Part shown: positions 23,106 through 33,998 of the stretch, piece by piece | Layout: each line of letters opens with the position of its first letter | Numbering within the stretch: position 1 is the stretch's first letter | Assembly: GCA_009823505.1 (NCBI GenBank) | Contig: VZQC01006884.1 | Span: forward strand, 1-64,000 | Length of the DNA stretch: 64,000 bases | Source: Rhizomys pruinosus | Lineage: Eukaryota > Chordata > Mammalia > Rodentia > Spalacidae | Reading direction: 5' to 3' | The notes under the pieces: model-generated | The model's input: only the letters and a program-made list of their open reading frames with translations | The model's database searches: none | What the model was told of the DNA's origin: nothing | Program-made: the position numbers and the translations under genes

Positions 23106-23860
23106 CTCAAAGAACATACAACGAGGAGTAAAGAGAACACTAATACATCTCTCAAGTATTTTATTTATTACAACTGAGAGATTCAAAGTAGAATTAACCA
23201 AGACCAAGGTACTTGGGAAATGAAATTTCTAGAAGAAACTGAGCACAAGCTGGTTGCCCTCCTGTGCTGTCAGAGGATGTCCTTAATGCCTTCCCATAAT
23301 ATAGTGCATGAGTGTAAGAGATGATGCCCCCTTCCCTGTGGAAATACATAAGACTCGTTGCCTGGAATTTCTATCACATGAGGTGGTCATCACTACCTAG
23401 CATGCACAGAGTTACAGGCAAACAAAGGGAAAGCAAGTACCAAGTGAAGCACACGTGAATACCAGGTTAAGATTTGAATGCCCATACTAAGCACACAGAG
23501 CTGGTTTGAGTGGGAAATGTTAGAAAATTCACCCAGAAATTATTTCTTCAATAATATCCGTGAGCCAAATTGGCAAACAAGTGATTCTTTCCATAGGAGG
23601 GTCAAGCCTGCTCAGTTTCAAACATGCAAACATGTTTGCGCTCTCATCTGCAGAGACAGACACATTCATGCACCAGGGCAGAGGAGTGACAGAGCAGGGA
23701 ACTCATGAGTTTTTGCTCAGGCCTGTTTTGGTCAGACAGTGGGTCAGTGGTAAGCAGTGGACAACTTGCCTAGCCTTCAACCATGACACTGCCTTCTCGA
23801 GAAGCACAGCCTGGGAGGATATGATAACTGATTTCATTTTGCCTTCTTTCTCCAGTCTTT
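23106..23860. other. Unique stretch, no gene seen
   Basis: Open frames at 23478-23708 and 23560-23874 overlap in two frames and match nothing I know. Confidence 0.35.
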
Positions 23861-23863
23861 TAA

Positions 23864-24372
23864 GATTTTTGTAAATATTTTAGGAATCCTTGTGTATTCC
23901 ATACAGAGCAACTTAATCATCTTTATACCCCTTCCTCATTGGCACTCTACCATGCCCCCCACTGGGATTCATGCATTCTGTCATGTGTGTTAAGGCCCAT
24001 TGTGTCAAGTCAGTTGTCCTGCTATCCCTCAGTGCAAGCTCATTCACTGGGGTCTTTTCAGATTATCTAGAGTTCTCTTTAAGAGGATCAGCTTTTCTCC
24101 ACCCAGCAGTAATCAGCTACCAATAATTCTTTGACTAGGGCTGGGCCCTGATGCCCATTTCCACAACTCTGTGCTGGGTTTTTTGTCTGCTTGGATTTGC
24201 ATGGGTCTCATGCAAGCTGATACCATTGCTGTAGGTTCATATGAGCAAAGAACCCAGGAGTGTGTAGGATTCTATTTCCATATAGTCATCCAACTCCTTC
24301 CTGTCTCTTACAGTCTTTCTACCTGCTCTTCCACAATGGTCCCTGCACCCTGGGTGGGTGGATTTTAATAGA
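23864..24372 (-). mobile_element. L1 (Lx-type) 3' UTR
   Basis: Antisense: CATGCCCCCCACTGGGATTC (C-rich complement of the purine tract), CATTCTGTCATGTGTG, GGGCTGGGCCCTGATGCCC, GTAGGTTCATATGAGC, GTCATCCAACTCC, TCTTACAGTCTTTCTACCTG, CTCTTCCACAATGGTCCCTG. This order is that of rodent Lx 3' UTRs. Confidence 0.75.
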
Positions 24373-24377
24373 AGTTT

Positions 24378-24414
24378 CATATATATATATATATATTATC
24401 TTATCTTATATATA

Positions 24415-24453
<39 letters not shown>
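24378..24453. repeat. (AT)n(GA)n compound microsatellite
   Basis: AT run with TTATC interruptions followed directly by a perfect GA run. Confidence 0.95.
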
Positions 24454-24456
<3 letters not shown>

Positions 24457-24519
24457 CAGGGAATCTTTCTAGAAGATCAAAGACTGAAAATGGTCCCAGG
24501 AAGTGACAATATTTTTTCT

Positions 24520-24526
24520 GACTTTT

Positions 24527-24587
<61 letters not shown>
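24520..24587. repeat. (TTTC)n microsatellite, B1 tail
   Basis: Perfect TTTC tetranucleotides leading into the T-rich end of the following antisense B1. Confidence 0.96.
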
Positions 24588-24738
24588 TTTTTTTTGGATA
24601 TAGAGTCTCACTATGTAGTCATGGGTGGCTGGTCTGAAACTTGGTATATATATCAGACTGTACTCAAACATACAGAGATTGTCATGTCTCTGCCTGCTGA
24701 GTGATGGTATTTAATGGCATATGCCACAACACTGAGCC
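24588..24738 (-). mobile_element. B1 SINE, diverged
   Basis: Antisense: ATAGAGTCTCACTATG, GGGTGGCTGGTCTGAAACT, CAGAGATTGTCATGTCTCTG, GAGTGATGGTATTTAATGGC, ATGCCACAACACTGAGCC. Confidence 0.8.
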
Positions 24739-24739
24739 A

Positions 24740-25839
24740 AAAGTCTTTCTATTTCATGGTAAGAGATCATGTTTTCATTATCCTGTCTTCTACACATTCT
24801 GTTTACCTGGAGATGGTGATTTTCCCACAAAGCCATACTAAGTGTTAACTGAAGATCTCTTTCACACCAGAAGGAATACTACTTCCTGGATCAATACAAT
24901 CTATAATTTTGAAAATAGGTCCCAGGAATATCCTGCTTTCACACAAACATGGAATCCAGCTTATAGTAAGTAAATTCAGAACAAATGGAAACCATTTTTG
25001 CAATTACAATTATTTTGATTAGACTAAGAAAAGAGATTCATCTAGCACAGTGTCCCATGTTTGCTTAGTCCAAAGCCCTAAGAAATGTAGATCACAAATG
25101 ATAAGTAGGACCTGCTAGAGGATGAGATTCTGTTGCTTTTTGTATAATGCTGCACAGTAATAATTGTGAGTTAAAATATGCATGAGATTGGCATCAATAT
25201 CTTGATTTGCATCAACTCCAACCCCAAATTTATCCCTAATACTGTATCTGACATACCATAGAAGTCTGCTTCAAACATAAAAGCAAACAATAGCAATAAA
25301 ATAAAATGTCCATCTGTATTTTGTTGCTAACAGTTAAAAACATGTTCCAACTTCTGACAGGGTTAAGATCACCTACATGGACACTGAAAATGATACAGTT
25401 TAGTTCATAATCATACAAAAGAGTTCATTCTATAAGAAGTAGAATTTACCATAGACTGTCTCTAACACACAATCAGGCTCAATAATTGCAAGATGGCTGG
25501 CATTAGTACCTGTGTTCAGAGATGAAATATTTTACATTCCAACATTGTATATAGATCTTAGCTACTTTCTGAGGTCAACCCACCAAGTTTCATAATTTAA
25601 TAAGCCTTACACAAACATATGCACGTAATACAACCAGGAATATGATTAAGCCTTTTATACCTCTGACTTCCTGGGAAAACTTCACATTTGATTTCATGAA
25701 TATACATAAAGTCTAAGGATCCTAAATTATCATTTCTTTTGAAAATTCAACTTCCTGGGGCTCTATTTATATTAGCTGGCAGCAAAAGATACAGAGCACA
25801 TTCTCTTATTAAAATGTATCCAATTATTTATATAGATAA
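24740..25839. other. AT-rich unique stretch
   Basis: No repeat or gene recognised; part of the largest repeat-poor block in the window (24.7-26.5 kb). Confidence 0.4.
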
Positions 25840-26390
25840 TTTTAAGTCACTTATTAATAAATTCAATGCAAACAGCAGAAGGAAACATCCTTAAAGATAA
25901 ATAAACCATTCTATTTCTGCCGGTGCATTCGAATACTATTGATTTTTCTAGTCGTCTACTTTTAAAGCCAGCTTCAAAATGATTTTTAAGTGCTCAATCT
26001 CATTTATTAAAACCTTCAAAGTTGATTGCCTTAATTTTCCCCCAATCAACAAGATAACCCTTAATTTTAAGGTCTGGATTAGTGGCACTCCCAACTATAA
26101 AGTCATGAAGGCATTTATTTACATTAGAATCAACACGAGTTCAAAACTTAATGCCCTCATCAATTTTCCAAATAAAACCTCAGCTGCTGTGTGGAACAGG
26201 TGAAATGAGGTCTGTATTTCTCAGATGTAACATAGCCAAGAGCTTAACCCGGGCTTCATGAAGTTTAAAAGCAATAAAGCCAAAGTTATTTCAGCCCTAC
26301 AGCATACTTATTTAAAGAGATGGATGTTATTGGCTGCCTTTCAATGTGAAGCTTAAACCATCATTAAAACTAGAAATGGAATCCCATAGT
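25840..26390. promoter_or_regulatory. Candidate conserved noncoding element
   Basis: Repeat-free AT-rich block with TCATTTATTAAAACC, CCTTAATTTTCCCCC, CCTTAATTTTAAGG (near palindromic) and AATAAAGCCAAAG motifs. The texture resembles conserved enhancers with homeodomain, FOX and TCF-like sites. Inference only. Confidence 0.28.
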
Positions 26391-26559
26391 GGCATGGGAG
26401 GCACACGATAGAATTAGAAGACCCATCTTCTTTTCCAGCCCCTCTAAAACAAAATAATAAATCAATTGCAAAGCTCTATCTGGAAAATAGAATCTATAGA
26501 ATCCTATCCCTATCCTCAGTTTGCGCAAAAATGTATCTGTTACTTTTCTCATTGATGTC

Positions 26560-26855
26560 ACAAAATATTTGACAACAGCAACGTAAGGAAGAAAGGATGA
26601 GTCCGCTTGGTTCAGCGTTTGAGGGTACAGACCAGCATGGCTAGTCACATGGCATTCACAAACAGGAAGCAGAAGAGAAATGAATGCTGGTGCTCGGTTT
26701 GTTTTTTTTATTCAGTCTGGGACACCAGCCCATGGGATGGTGACACCCACATCTCAGGTGAGTCTTCCCACCTTAGTTAGCCCAATACAGAAATTCTCTC
26801 ATAGGCATGAAGGTGTGATTCTGTATCCCATCGTGTTGACAATTATATAGAGGAT
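26560..26855 (+). mobile_element. LTR-like dispersed repeat
   Basis: CACAAACAGGAAGCAGAAGAG, ATGAATGCTGGTGCTCGG, GGGACACCAGCCCATGG, GATGGTGACACCCACATC, GAGTCTTCCCACC, GTTGACAATTA. Same family as 4.8-5.2 kb. Confidence 0.6.
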
Positions 26856-27278
26856 CTATGGAATAGAAAGTATGGCACAAATACATACTAGGAGCTAATT
26901 CTGGGGATCAGGAAACAAGAGTGGACCATTAGAATACTCAGCATGTACACAGCTTTGCATTAACAACATGAAACTGTCCACTACTGATAGCTACACTCCA
27001 TGAAGAAAAAGCATGGCTTTGTCCACCTATCACAATGTTTCCCCAAGTGCCAACACATAACAGGTTTAGTAAATACTTAATGACTCCAAATGAGCATGCT
27101 AATTGTAAATAGCTGTATCTCTGTCATGATGATTAAATACTCTGAACAATCTAGCAAGTTCTATGAGGGAAGCCTGAGCAAGTGATACAGCCCAAAGTCT
27201 TCTAATATGAAGAGAGAGGAGGAGGCAGAAGAGATGTAGGGAGATAGTTATTATTCTTTGTTTGGGCATCTGTTTCTT
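26856..27278. other. Unique stretch
   Basis: Nothing recognised. Confidence 0.35.
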
Positions 27279-27279
27279 T

Positions 27280-27482
27280 TAATTATTATTATATTTTGTG
27301 TGTATGTATGTGTGTGTATGTGCATGCACATATATCACAGTGTACATGTGTACATGTGGCAGGCAGAGAGCAAATTGCAGTTGCCAGTTCTCTTGTTCCA
27401 TCCTGTGAGTCCCAGGGATTCAACTCAGGTAGTCAACTTTGCCCAGCACCGGCCTTCACCCGGTAAGCCACTACACCAGCCC
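27280..27482 (-). mobile_element. B3-type SINE
   Basis: Antisense: TGTGTGTATGTG tail, CAGTTGCCAGTTCTC, CCATCCTGTGAGTCCCAGGG, TTCAACTCAGGTAGTC, TTCACCCGGTAAGCCA, CCAGCCC. Confidence 0.82.
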
Positions 27483-27489
27483 AATGGGT

Positions 27490-28125
27490 GTCTGTTTCTG
27501 ATAGTGACTCTTTTTTGTTCTTTTTTTTTTTGTAAAATCACTTTATTCTAATTAATTCACAAATAGAAACACCAGAAAGCTAGATTAAAGAAATCGCTGT
27601 TTTCAAGGGTGTCTGCTTTCTCTTCCCATCTAATTCTGAACACAGAAAAAAGTAGTCTTTACTCAATGAATTTTCTTGCTTAAGCCTCAACACTGTCTTT
27701 ACCAAGGTAATGCACGAAGCTCAAATCCAAATATTTGGGGATCACTGCACTTCATGATGATTGGTGATCATATGCCTGTGTCACCTGCAAAATAGTGTGT
27801 GCTTCCATTCTATGGCCATTAAGCATGGAAAGGTTATTCCTGGGACATTAAGCACTGGCTTGGAATGGATTAATGATGTCCAGGCATACCAAAATAGCTA
27901 TGGACACATTAAGTCAAGGAAATATGTCTTAATTCTCATCACCATGAAATCCAAAGCTTTCTTTAACAATCAAGAAGAAAAATCATTGATGGAAATGGAT
28001 GCTAAGACAACTATTTGAATTGATAGAAAAGAAAAATACTTTAAAAGAATCAATAGAATATGTTTAATGCTTATATGCATGAGTAAACAAATAGACTCAT
28101 GAATGATTAATGGACTCCATAAAGA
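27490..28125. other. Unique stretch
   Basis: An 85-codon frame at 27761-28018 has no recognisable domain. Nothing called. Confidence 0.35.
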
Positions 28126-28129
28126 ACTG

Positions 28130-28480
28130 AAGGGAATCATAGAACTGAAAAATGCTAGATTTGAATGTAAAACTATGTTCTAGGATTAGGAGAAGAGTGG
28201 CTATTGCAGAAAATGGGCAGTGGACTTCAAAACTCAGAGATAGAAATATTAGAATTGGTGCACAAAGGTAAAATATGGAAAATTTAGTAGATCCTGGATG
28301 ACCTATGTGTCACTGCATCTTCTGACTGATATACAACCAGAGTCCTAGAAGGGAGAAGGTAATTGGCAGAGAAATAAATATTTGAAGGCATAATGGTTTG
28401 AAAATTTTCCAATTTGATTGAAAAAAAAAATGAATGAAGCTCAATGAATTCAAAACAAAACACATACTTAAAAGCAAAAA
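28130..28480 (+). mobile_element. Ancient L1/HAL1 ORF1-region fragment
   Basis: AGAGTCCTAGAAGGGAGAAG, AATATTTGAAGGCATAATGG, TTGAAAATTTTCC, GAAGCTCAATGAATTC and AAACACATACTTAAAAGC follow the order of the ORF1 end in mammalian L1 and HAL1. No frame survives. Confidence 0.55.
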
Positions 28481-28484
28481 CCTC

Positions 28485-28640
28485 AAGAAGGACTGAAGAT
28501 GTAGTTCAGATGACAGAGTTCCCTGTCTTCCAGGGAGAAAGCACCGAGTGTGGTGTGCAGCATCATGTAAACTGGTCGTGGGGACACATGCCTGTGGAGG
28601 TAGCAGAATTGGGAAATCAAGGTCATTCTCAGCCAGTAGA
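28485..28640 (+). mobile_element. ID-B1 composite SINE
   Basis: ACTGAAGATGTAGTTCAG (tRNA/ID-like head), then ACATGCCTGTGGAGGTAGC and AATCAAGGTCATTCTCAGCC (B1-like). Confidence 0.65.
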
Positions 28641-28647
28641 GAGTTAG

Positions 28648-28825
28648 TTCTAGGCTCAGTGGGTAAAGGCGCTTCCTGCCAAGCCTGTTAACTTGAGTTT
28701 GATCCCTGGGATACACATTGTAGAAAGAGAGAACTAAGGACCATAAGTTATCCTCTGGGCTACACATGCCTGGCATGGCATGGCAACCAAGCACATCCAC
28801 ACAATAAATAACTAATAAATACATT
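28648..28825 (+). mobile_element. B3-type SINE
   Basis: AGGCTCAGTGGGTAAAGGCG, TTCCTGCCAAGCCTG, TTGAGTTTGATCCCTGGG, GAAAGAGAGAACTAAGG and an ACAATAAATAACTAATAAAT tail. The A box is close to consensus. Confidence 0.85.
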
Positions 28826-29185
28826 AAGTGTCAAGCCATCTTGAGATACAATACATTCTCTACCAAGCAAACAACAATCTATATTTGTCATATACCATAA
28901 TCTGTATCATTTGAGCAAGAAAAGAGTTCTTATACATTAAGGTTTGTACAAATATTATGGGAAACTTATCCATAATAACATAAAAATGTCTATGGGAAAT
29001 CATAAATTTATAAATAAATAACCAAAACGTCCTGTGGTCAAATTCACCAGTACAAAGAACAATTATCAGTACAAAAGTCCACATTATTAAAACAAAAATT
29101 ACTGTAAAAAAGCCAAAATCAAATTACTATATACATTGTGACTCCAGAAATTCTAGAGTAATATAAATCAATTCTTTTATAAATA
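28826..29185. other. AT-rich unique stretch
   Basis: Nothing recognised. Confidence 0.35.
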
Positions 29186-29189
29186 TAAC

Positions 29190-29381
29190 AGTAGCTTCTG
29201 AAGAGATGGTCCGATGGGCAGGAAAGATTTCTGGGCAGGCATCAGGACCTGAATTCAAATTGTTTGTTTGAAACCCCAGTATTCTCTGAGACAGAAACAA
29301 TAAGATTGCCAGCCTAGCTCCAAGTTCAATGAGAGACCCTGCCTCAAGGGAAGAGAGTGACAGACCAGGACACCAGATGTT

Positions 29382-29383
<2 letters not shown>
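29190..29383 (+). mobile_element. B4-type SINE, partial
   Basis: GCATCAGGACCTGAATTC, TTGCCAGCCTAGCTCC, AATGAGAGACCCTGCCTCA, GAGAGTGACAGACCAGGACA, leading into (CA)n. Confidence 0.75.

Positions 29384-29425
<42 letters not shown>
29384..29425. repeat. (CA)n microsatellite
   Basis: Perfect CA run forming the tail of the preceding B4. Confidence 0.97.
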
Positions 29426-29427
<2 letters not shown>

Positions 29428-29429
29428 CC

Positions 29430-29879
29430 AGAATGTAACAGAGTATCAGAGATGTCCTCACTCCTCAGAGAGTTACAGTGAAGCCACATCATATGTTTTC
29501 TAGTACATCTTCACTTTGCCTGACATTACAATTGGTCCACTTGACAGCTCTCCTTTATTCTTATCCACTCTGTATTTATTTCAGTTCGTCCACATCTATA
29601 AGAGCCCCCCAAAAGTTCAGCATCCCTCAGCCATAGTGCTAGAACAGATGCTCCATCTACTTCCTGATCCTTATCTCTATATAACCCTGTCCTTATTTTT
29701 GGACTATAAATACAAGTGTTAGAAGCACTTTCCTTTACCTTTCCTTCATCTGCATCCTCCTTCTCTTGCTAGACAAACCTGTTCTATTCTCCTCCTAAAG
29801 CATAATTCCATCATTTTACTTCTCAAAACTCTTCACTTCAGGCTGAGCACATCACAGTCACTTATTCTCTGCATTTGAC
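29430..29879. other. Unique stretch
   Basis: Pyrimidine-rich in part; no gene or repeat recognised. Confidence 0.35.
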
Positions 29880-30092
29880 CAATTATGGAACATTGAATAG
29901 TCTCCATCTGTTGCCCAAAAGAGCTTCTTTGATGAGTGGTGAGAGGTACACGTATCTGTAAATATAAGGATATTTATTTTGACTATCATAAGTAATTACA
30001 TTAGTTTAGGTAAATGACAGAAGTATGTTCTTCTCTAGGATTTACTATGTCTCAAACCAGATGTATTTAGCTATGTTTAAATACCATGCAGA

Positions 30093-30290
30093 GGGCTGGA
30101 GAGATGGCCTAGCGGTTAAGAACACCGACCGCTCTTGCAGAGGACACGGATTTAATCCCCAGCACCCACATGGCTGCTGAGAACCATCTTTAACTCCAGT
30201 TCCAGGGGAATCCAACACCCTCTTCTGACCTCCACGGCATTGCATGACAGGGGTGCACAAACCTACATGCAGACAGTACATTCATACACA

Positions 30291-30331
<41 letters not shown>

Positions 30332-30383
30332 ATACATACATAAATAAATAAAAACTTAAATGAATGATTTAAAATAAATAAAT
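30093..30383 (+). mobile_element. Young B2-superfamily SINE with (AAAT)n tail
   Basis: GGGCTGGAGAGATGGCCTAG, perfect A box TGGCCTAGCGG, CTCTTGCAGAGGACACGG, one 17-bp CTCCAGTTCCAGGGGAA unit (no duplication), then ATGCAGACAGTACATTCAT. Flanked by a 12-bp target duplication with one change: AAATACCATGCA (30079) and AAATATCATGCA (30384). Confidence 0.93.
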
Positions 30384-30433
30384 AAATATCATGCATAGAT
30401 TTCCTCCTATTAAGTGGGCCTTAAATCCAATTA

Positions 30434-30588
30434 GAGACCTAGTCCTGGTGACTCACATCTTTAATTCCAGTATTAGGGAGGCAGAATCAGACAGATCTCT
30501 ATGAAATCCAGCCCAGCCTGCTCTACATAAAGAGTTCCAGACCCCTTAAGGCTACAGAGAATTCCTGTCTTAGAAAAAAAAAAAAAAT
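30434..30588 (+). mobile_element. B1 SINE
   Basis: CTGGTGACTCACATCTTTAA, TTCCAGTATTAGGGAGGCAG, ATCCAGCCCAGCCTGCTC, TTCCTGTCTTAGAAAAAAA. Confidence 0.88.
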
Positions 30589-30854
30589 AGACAGAGGTTA
30601 ATAACCCTAAGATAAAAGTGCCACTAAACCACCAGTAGAGAAAATTTGCTGACTGGTCATTGTTGTGGTTCCTAGGCTTTACAGCTAGGTAGGATCGTTG
30701 ATTAATTTTCTCCCTTGGAAGCTTGCATAGTTCTTTCTGATACTGTGAGAATTAGTCTTCAGCAAGGAGTCTTACAGGTCACTTCCAGCTCAGTTGCTCC
30801 AAGTCTTTTGTCCAAAGTCAGTTGTGTCTACAAAGCATTTCTACACTTAAATGG

Positions 30855-31313
30855 TGTATAAGTCAGGGTTCTCTAAAGAAACAGAAGCAACAGGATGAAT
30901 ATATAACTATATACAATTTATTGATTTGCTCACGTGACGGAGCTCAACAGTAGCGCCGAACTGGAGAGGCCGGGAATCCAGGGAACTGCTCAGTCCGCAA
31001 GGCTGGATGTCTCAGTAGTCCCAGTCTAGTGCTGAAGGCCCGAATGGATTCCAGGAGATCTGCCAGTCTCAGTACACGCTGGGATCCGAAAGGTTGATCA
31101 CAGCAGCAAGACAAACTCACCAGATGAGAGAAGCAAGCCGCAGGAGGGAAAAGGGACCAGCTCCCGCTGCCGTGGCTTAAATACTGCCTGCCAGCAGAAG
31201 GTAACACCACATTTGGGGTGGGCATCTGGGTTGAGGTGGTCCAATCAGAAAAACCCTTTTCTTTTATTTGTTCCTTAGCCCAGTCAAGTTGAACCCCAGG
31301 ATTAACCATCACA
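30855..31313. mobile_element. Solo LTR with 5-bp target duplication
   Basis: 459 bp from TGTATAAGTCAGGGTTCTCT to ATTAACCATCACA, with TG and CA ends. Flanked by AATGG on both sides (30850-30854 and 31314-31318). A 5-bp duplication suits ERVL/MaLR-type integration. Many CpGs remain (30938-31185), suggesting a fairly recent copy. No internal region is present, so recombination to a solo LTR is likely. LTR strand is not assigned. Confidence 0.75.
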
Positions 31314-31504
31314 AATGGTTATTGTCATCTAAAAAAAAATCTTTACCACACCTGGATGTAAAAGTTCACACTTTACCAACAGCATTTCAAAAGCCTCAAA
31401 GAAAGAACTGTGTAATTTTGTTAAGAACTGTGGAATTTTTAACCACAGGAAATTATACATGCTTAATGACCTAGACATGCTCAGCAGCTTTATAGTTTGT
31501 TTTT

Positions 31505-31995
31505 TTTATTGGATGCTGTGGTATTTCATACATCATTTTCCAATTCAATTCATGCATATCCCCTTCCCTTCCCCCCACCCCACCCTTACCCTCCCAGATC
31601 ATGCATCTGCTGTAACTTTTCTGCATCTTTCTCTGTTTTTTTGTTTTGTTTGTTTTCATTTTTTAACAATAAGTGATAATCTGTGAATACAAGCATCCTT
31701 CATGTAACAACAAGTTTTGTGAGCAGTTGTGCCCAAACCCACACAGCTCATGGAAGTTCCCACCATCCAGCACGGGGGGGCTTGTATGTTCAATCAAGTT
31801 GATCAAAATGAGTGTCCAGTCTATATTGTTGTAGTTTCACCCAACTAACCCCAATCAAAGCCCTTACATTCTACTGCGCCCCTCTTCCGCAGATTGTTCC
31901 CTAGGCTTAGAAAAGGGGCACAGGCAAGGTGGATGAGAAGCAAAACAGTCTACTTTCTTGGAGCTGTTGTCTTGGTCTCTAGTCGTGCAGTTTTA
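31505..31995 (-). mobile_element. L1-like 3'-UTR element, antisense copy
   Basis: Starts with a T-run (complement of poly-A), CATACATCATTTTCCAATTC, CCCCCCACCCCACCC, then text complementary to 22.0-22.55 kb down to TCTTGGTCTCTAGTC. 5'-truncated relative to the 21.2-kb copy. Flanks CAGCTTTATAGTTT and CAGTTTTAAGTTT may be a worn target duplication. Confidence 0.85.
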
Positions 31996-32097
31996 AGTTT
32001 TAAACAATGTATAAGCATGAAACATCATATGACCCTTATAATATGTCAAATTTATATTTGTGTATGTCAGCCAAAATAAATTAAATTAAAAAAAAGA

Positions 32098-32165
32098 GGA
32101 AGTATTTGAGTTTGAGGCCAGCCTGGCCTAATTGGAAAGTTCCAGACTATTGATTCATTTCTAAA
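32098..32165 (+). mobile_element. B1 SINE fragment
   Basis: Short match: GAGTTTGAGGCCAGCCTGGC followed by a worn GTTCCAGAC. Confidence 0.55.
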
Positions 32166-32734
32166 AACAGCAAACAAAACATCTTCACAACAATCAGCCC
32201 ACCAACTCAGTGTAAAAATGATTATCACACTCAAGACTGTGGAGTGAGCACTGGGAGAGTTATGGCTATTACTACTTGTATCAATACAAACGGAACACAG
32301 GGCAACACAGGAGAATAGGAACGTCCTTCATGATGTACCTTTGCACATGGATATCCGTTTATCCCTTCACCGAAGTCTCAGTGCACACACAGTTATATTT
32401 ATATCTGGTTATTTCCCTAGATTGATTGGCTTTCCGATCCTCTAGATATGGAGACTAAAAGAAATCTAAATTTCATCTTTGAATCCTTAGAAATTTCCAC
32501 TTCCAAAAGATAAAGACTGTTGGATTGTTACTATGAATTTGCTGAGGCCTGAAAGGTCTAGTCTAGCTTCAAAATGGCTTGTAGTACAGAGGAGAATAAT
32601 TTGCTATGAAGTATGTATGAAAACCTGCACGGTTCTTTTAAATAGTCTCAATAAACAGCAGTGATTACAGCATGAACGTTATGAATGAATGGCTTGGGAT
32701 AAATAAGAACTTTTAAAAATGAAGCAAGGAAGGA
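32166..32734. other. Unique stretch
   Basis: No gene or repeat recognised. Confidence 0.35.
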
Positions 32735-32862
32735 GAAAGAAGGAGGGAGGGAGGGAGGGAAGGAGGGAGGGAGGGAAGGAGGGAGGGAGGGAGGGAGGAA
32801 GGAAGGAAGGAAGGAAGGAAGGAAGGAAGGAAGGAAGGAAGGAAGGAAGGAAGGAAGGAAGG
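32735..32862. repeat. (GGGA)n(GGAA)n polypurine microsatellite
   Basis: Pure purine tetranucleotide tract, first GGGA with AGGA interruptions, then GGAA. Poly-PS frames on the other strand are artefacts. Confidence 0.97.
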
Positions 32863-33554
32863 AAATGGGAGAGAGAGGAAGGGAGAAGAGACAGGGGTTG
32901 GTTGGAAAAGAGATTTTTCTGTAGATGTGTGCTTCAAAAGTTAGTGTGAAATTGGGCAATTTTGATGCTTCCTTTGAAGGCTTGGTAGGGAACTCTCTAA
33001 GCAGAACAAGGAGTAACTTCAACCGCAAAGGACATTTTTATTTTTGAATTGATTTTTACTGATATAACATTTGGCAAATGGCTCTCAGCATACAAATCCT
33101 GATTCAGTCTGTTCTTATCAGAATCTGGCTGGGATATGGTATAGTGGCCCAGATTTGTATTGAGAGTATATAGGTCATCCATAAATTGGGGTCTCTGAGC
33201 TCATATACTGAACCACTCCCAGATCATCAAAAAACTACTATTTAGGGTCCACTCTCTCTGCTCCATGCACAACTGCTTTGCCATGAGTCTTTTGGGACGC
33301 ATGCTCCACCATTTAGAAAATTCTTCTCTCTGACTATATGAAAACCCCATTATAAATAGCATATTCCTCCCAATCTTATTTTAAACCTTTTGAATTGGGC
33401 TGCCCTTTTGTGTTGATGAAAATATCACTGAAAGCCAAAATCACCAGTGACTAACATGAGAATGTTGAGCAGAATAGAATAAAGTGGAAGCATGGTTATC
33501 TCTCTTGACGTTCAAGGTTTCAGAGACTTGCTGCAGGTTTAGAGTTTACTGAGA
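32863..33554. other. Unique stretch
   Basis: No gene or repeat recognised. Confidence 0.35.
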
Positions 33555-33803
33555 CGTTTTTATTTTATTTTTTAAATTTTATTCATTTTTTAATTTATTT
33601 TCTATGTGTATGAATGTACTGTCTGCATGTAGGTTTGTGCACCCATGTCGTGCAATGCTGCAGAGGTCAGAAGAGGGCGTCGGATTCCCCTAGAACTGGA
33701 GTCAAAGACGGTTCTCAGGCGCCATGTGGGTGCTGGGGATCGAACCCGGGTCCTCTGCAAGAGCAGTCGGCACTCTTAACTGCTAGGCCATCTCTCCAGC
33801 CCC
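33555..33803 (-). mobile_element. Young B2-superfamily SINE
   Basis: Antisense and nearly full length: T/A tail, ATGAATGTACTGTCTGCATG, TCAGAAGAGGGCGTC, TTCCCCTAGAACTGGAG (single 17-bp unit), GGATCGAACCCGGGTCC B box, GCTAGGCCATCTCTCCAGCC head. Target duplication about TGAGACGTTTTTA and TGAGACCTTTATA. It is inserted into an ID-B1 element. Confidence 0.93.
33667..33680 (+). promoter_or_regulatory. CTCF-like core inside a SINE
   Basis: TCAGAAGAGGGCGT matches most positions of the CCASYAGRKGGCRS core. B2-family SINEs are known to carry CTCF motifs in rodents. Binding is untested. Confidence 0.3.
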
Positions 33804-33998
33804 TTGAGACCTTTATAAACAAAAGTCTCATGTAGCCTAAGCTAGCTTCAAACTCACTGTGTAGCAGAGACTACCTCCATTTCCTGAAGGGTAGTCTTAA
33901 AAGCGGGTACCACCATACCCAGTTTATGCAGTGCTAGGAATAGACTACAGGGCTTCCTGTGTATTAGTCAAGCACTGTACAATCTGAGCTATAGCTCC
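33804..33998 (-). mobile_element. ID-B1 composite SINE
   Basis: Antisense: TTGAGACC, CTCATGTAGCCTAAGCTAGC, AAGCGGGTACCACCATACCC, CAGTGCTAGGAATAGAC, AGTCAAGCACTGTACAATCT, GAGCTATAGCTCC (tRNA-like head). Confidence 0.75.

Larger units (their letters stand above)
29880..30840 (+). mobile_element. L1 (Lx-type) 3'-UTR-like fragment, twice interrupted
   Basis: AATAGTCTCCATCTGTTGCC, AAGAGCTTCTTTGATGAG, TGGGCCTTAAATCCAATTAG, CTGGTCATTGTTGTGG, GCTAGGTAGGATCGTTG, GGAAGCTTGCATAG and CAGGTCACTTCCAGCTC. It is a paralogue of 22.6-23.1 kb, interrupted by a B2-superfamily SINE (30093) and a B1 (30434). Confidence 0.6.

Noticed and set aside
33614..33835. Recurrent MYCLHVGLC-type frames (also at 30, 38, 54 and 63.7 kb)
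   Set aside because: The same peptide recurs because the same SINE is translated antisense each time; not a gene family.
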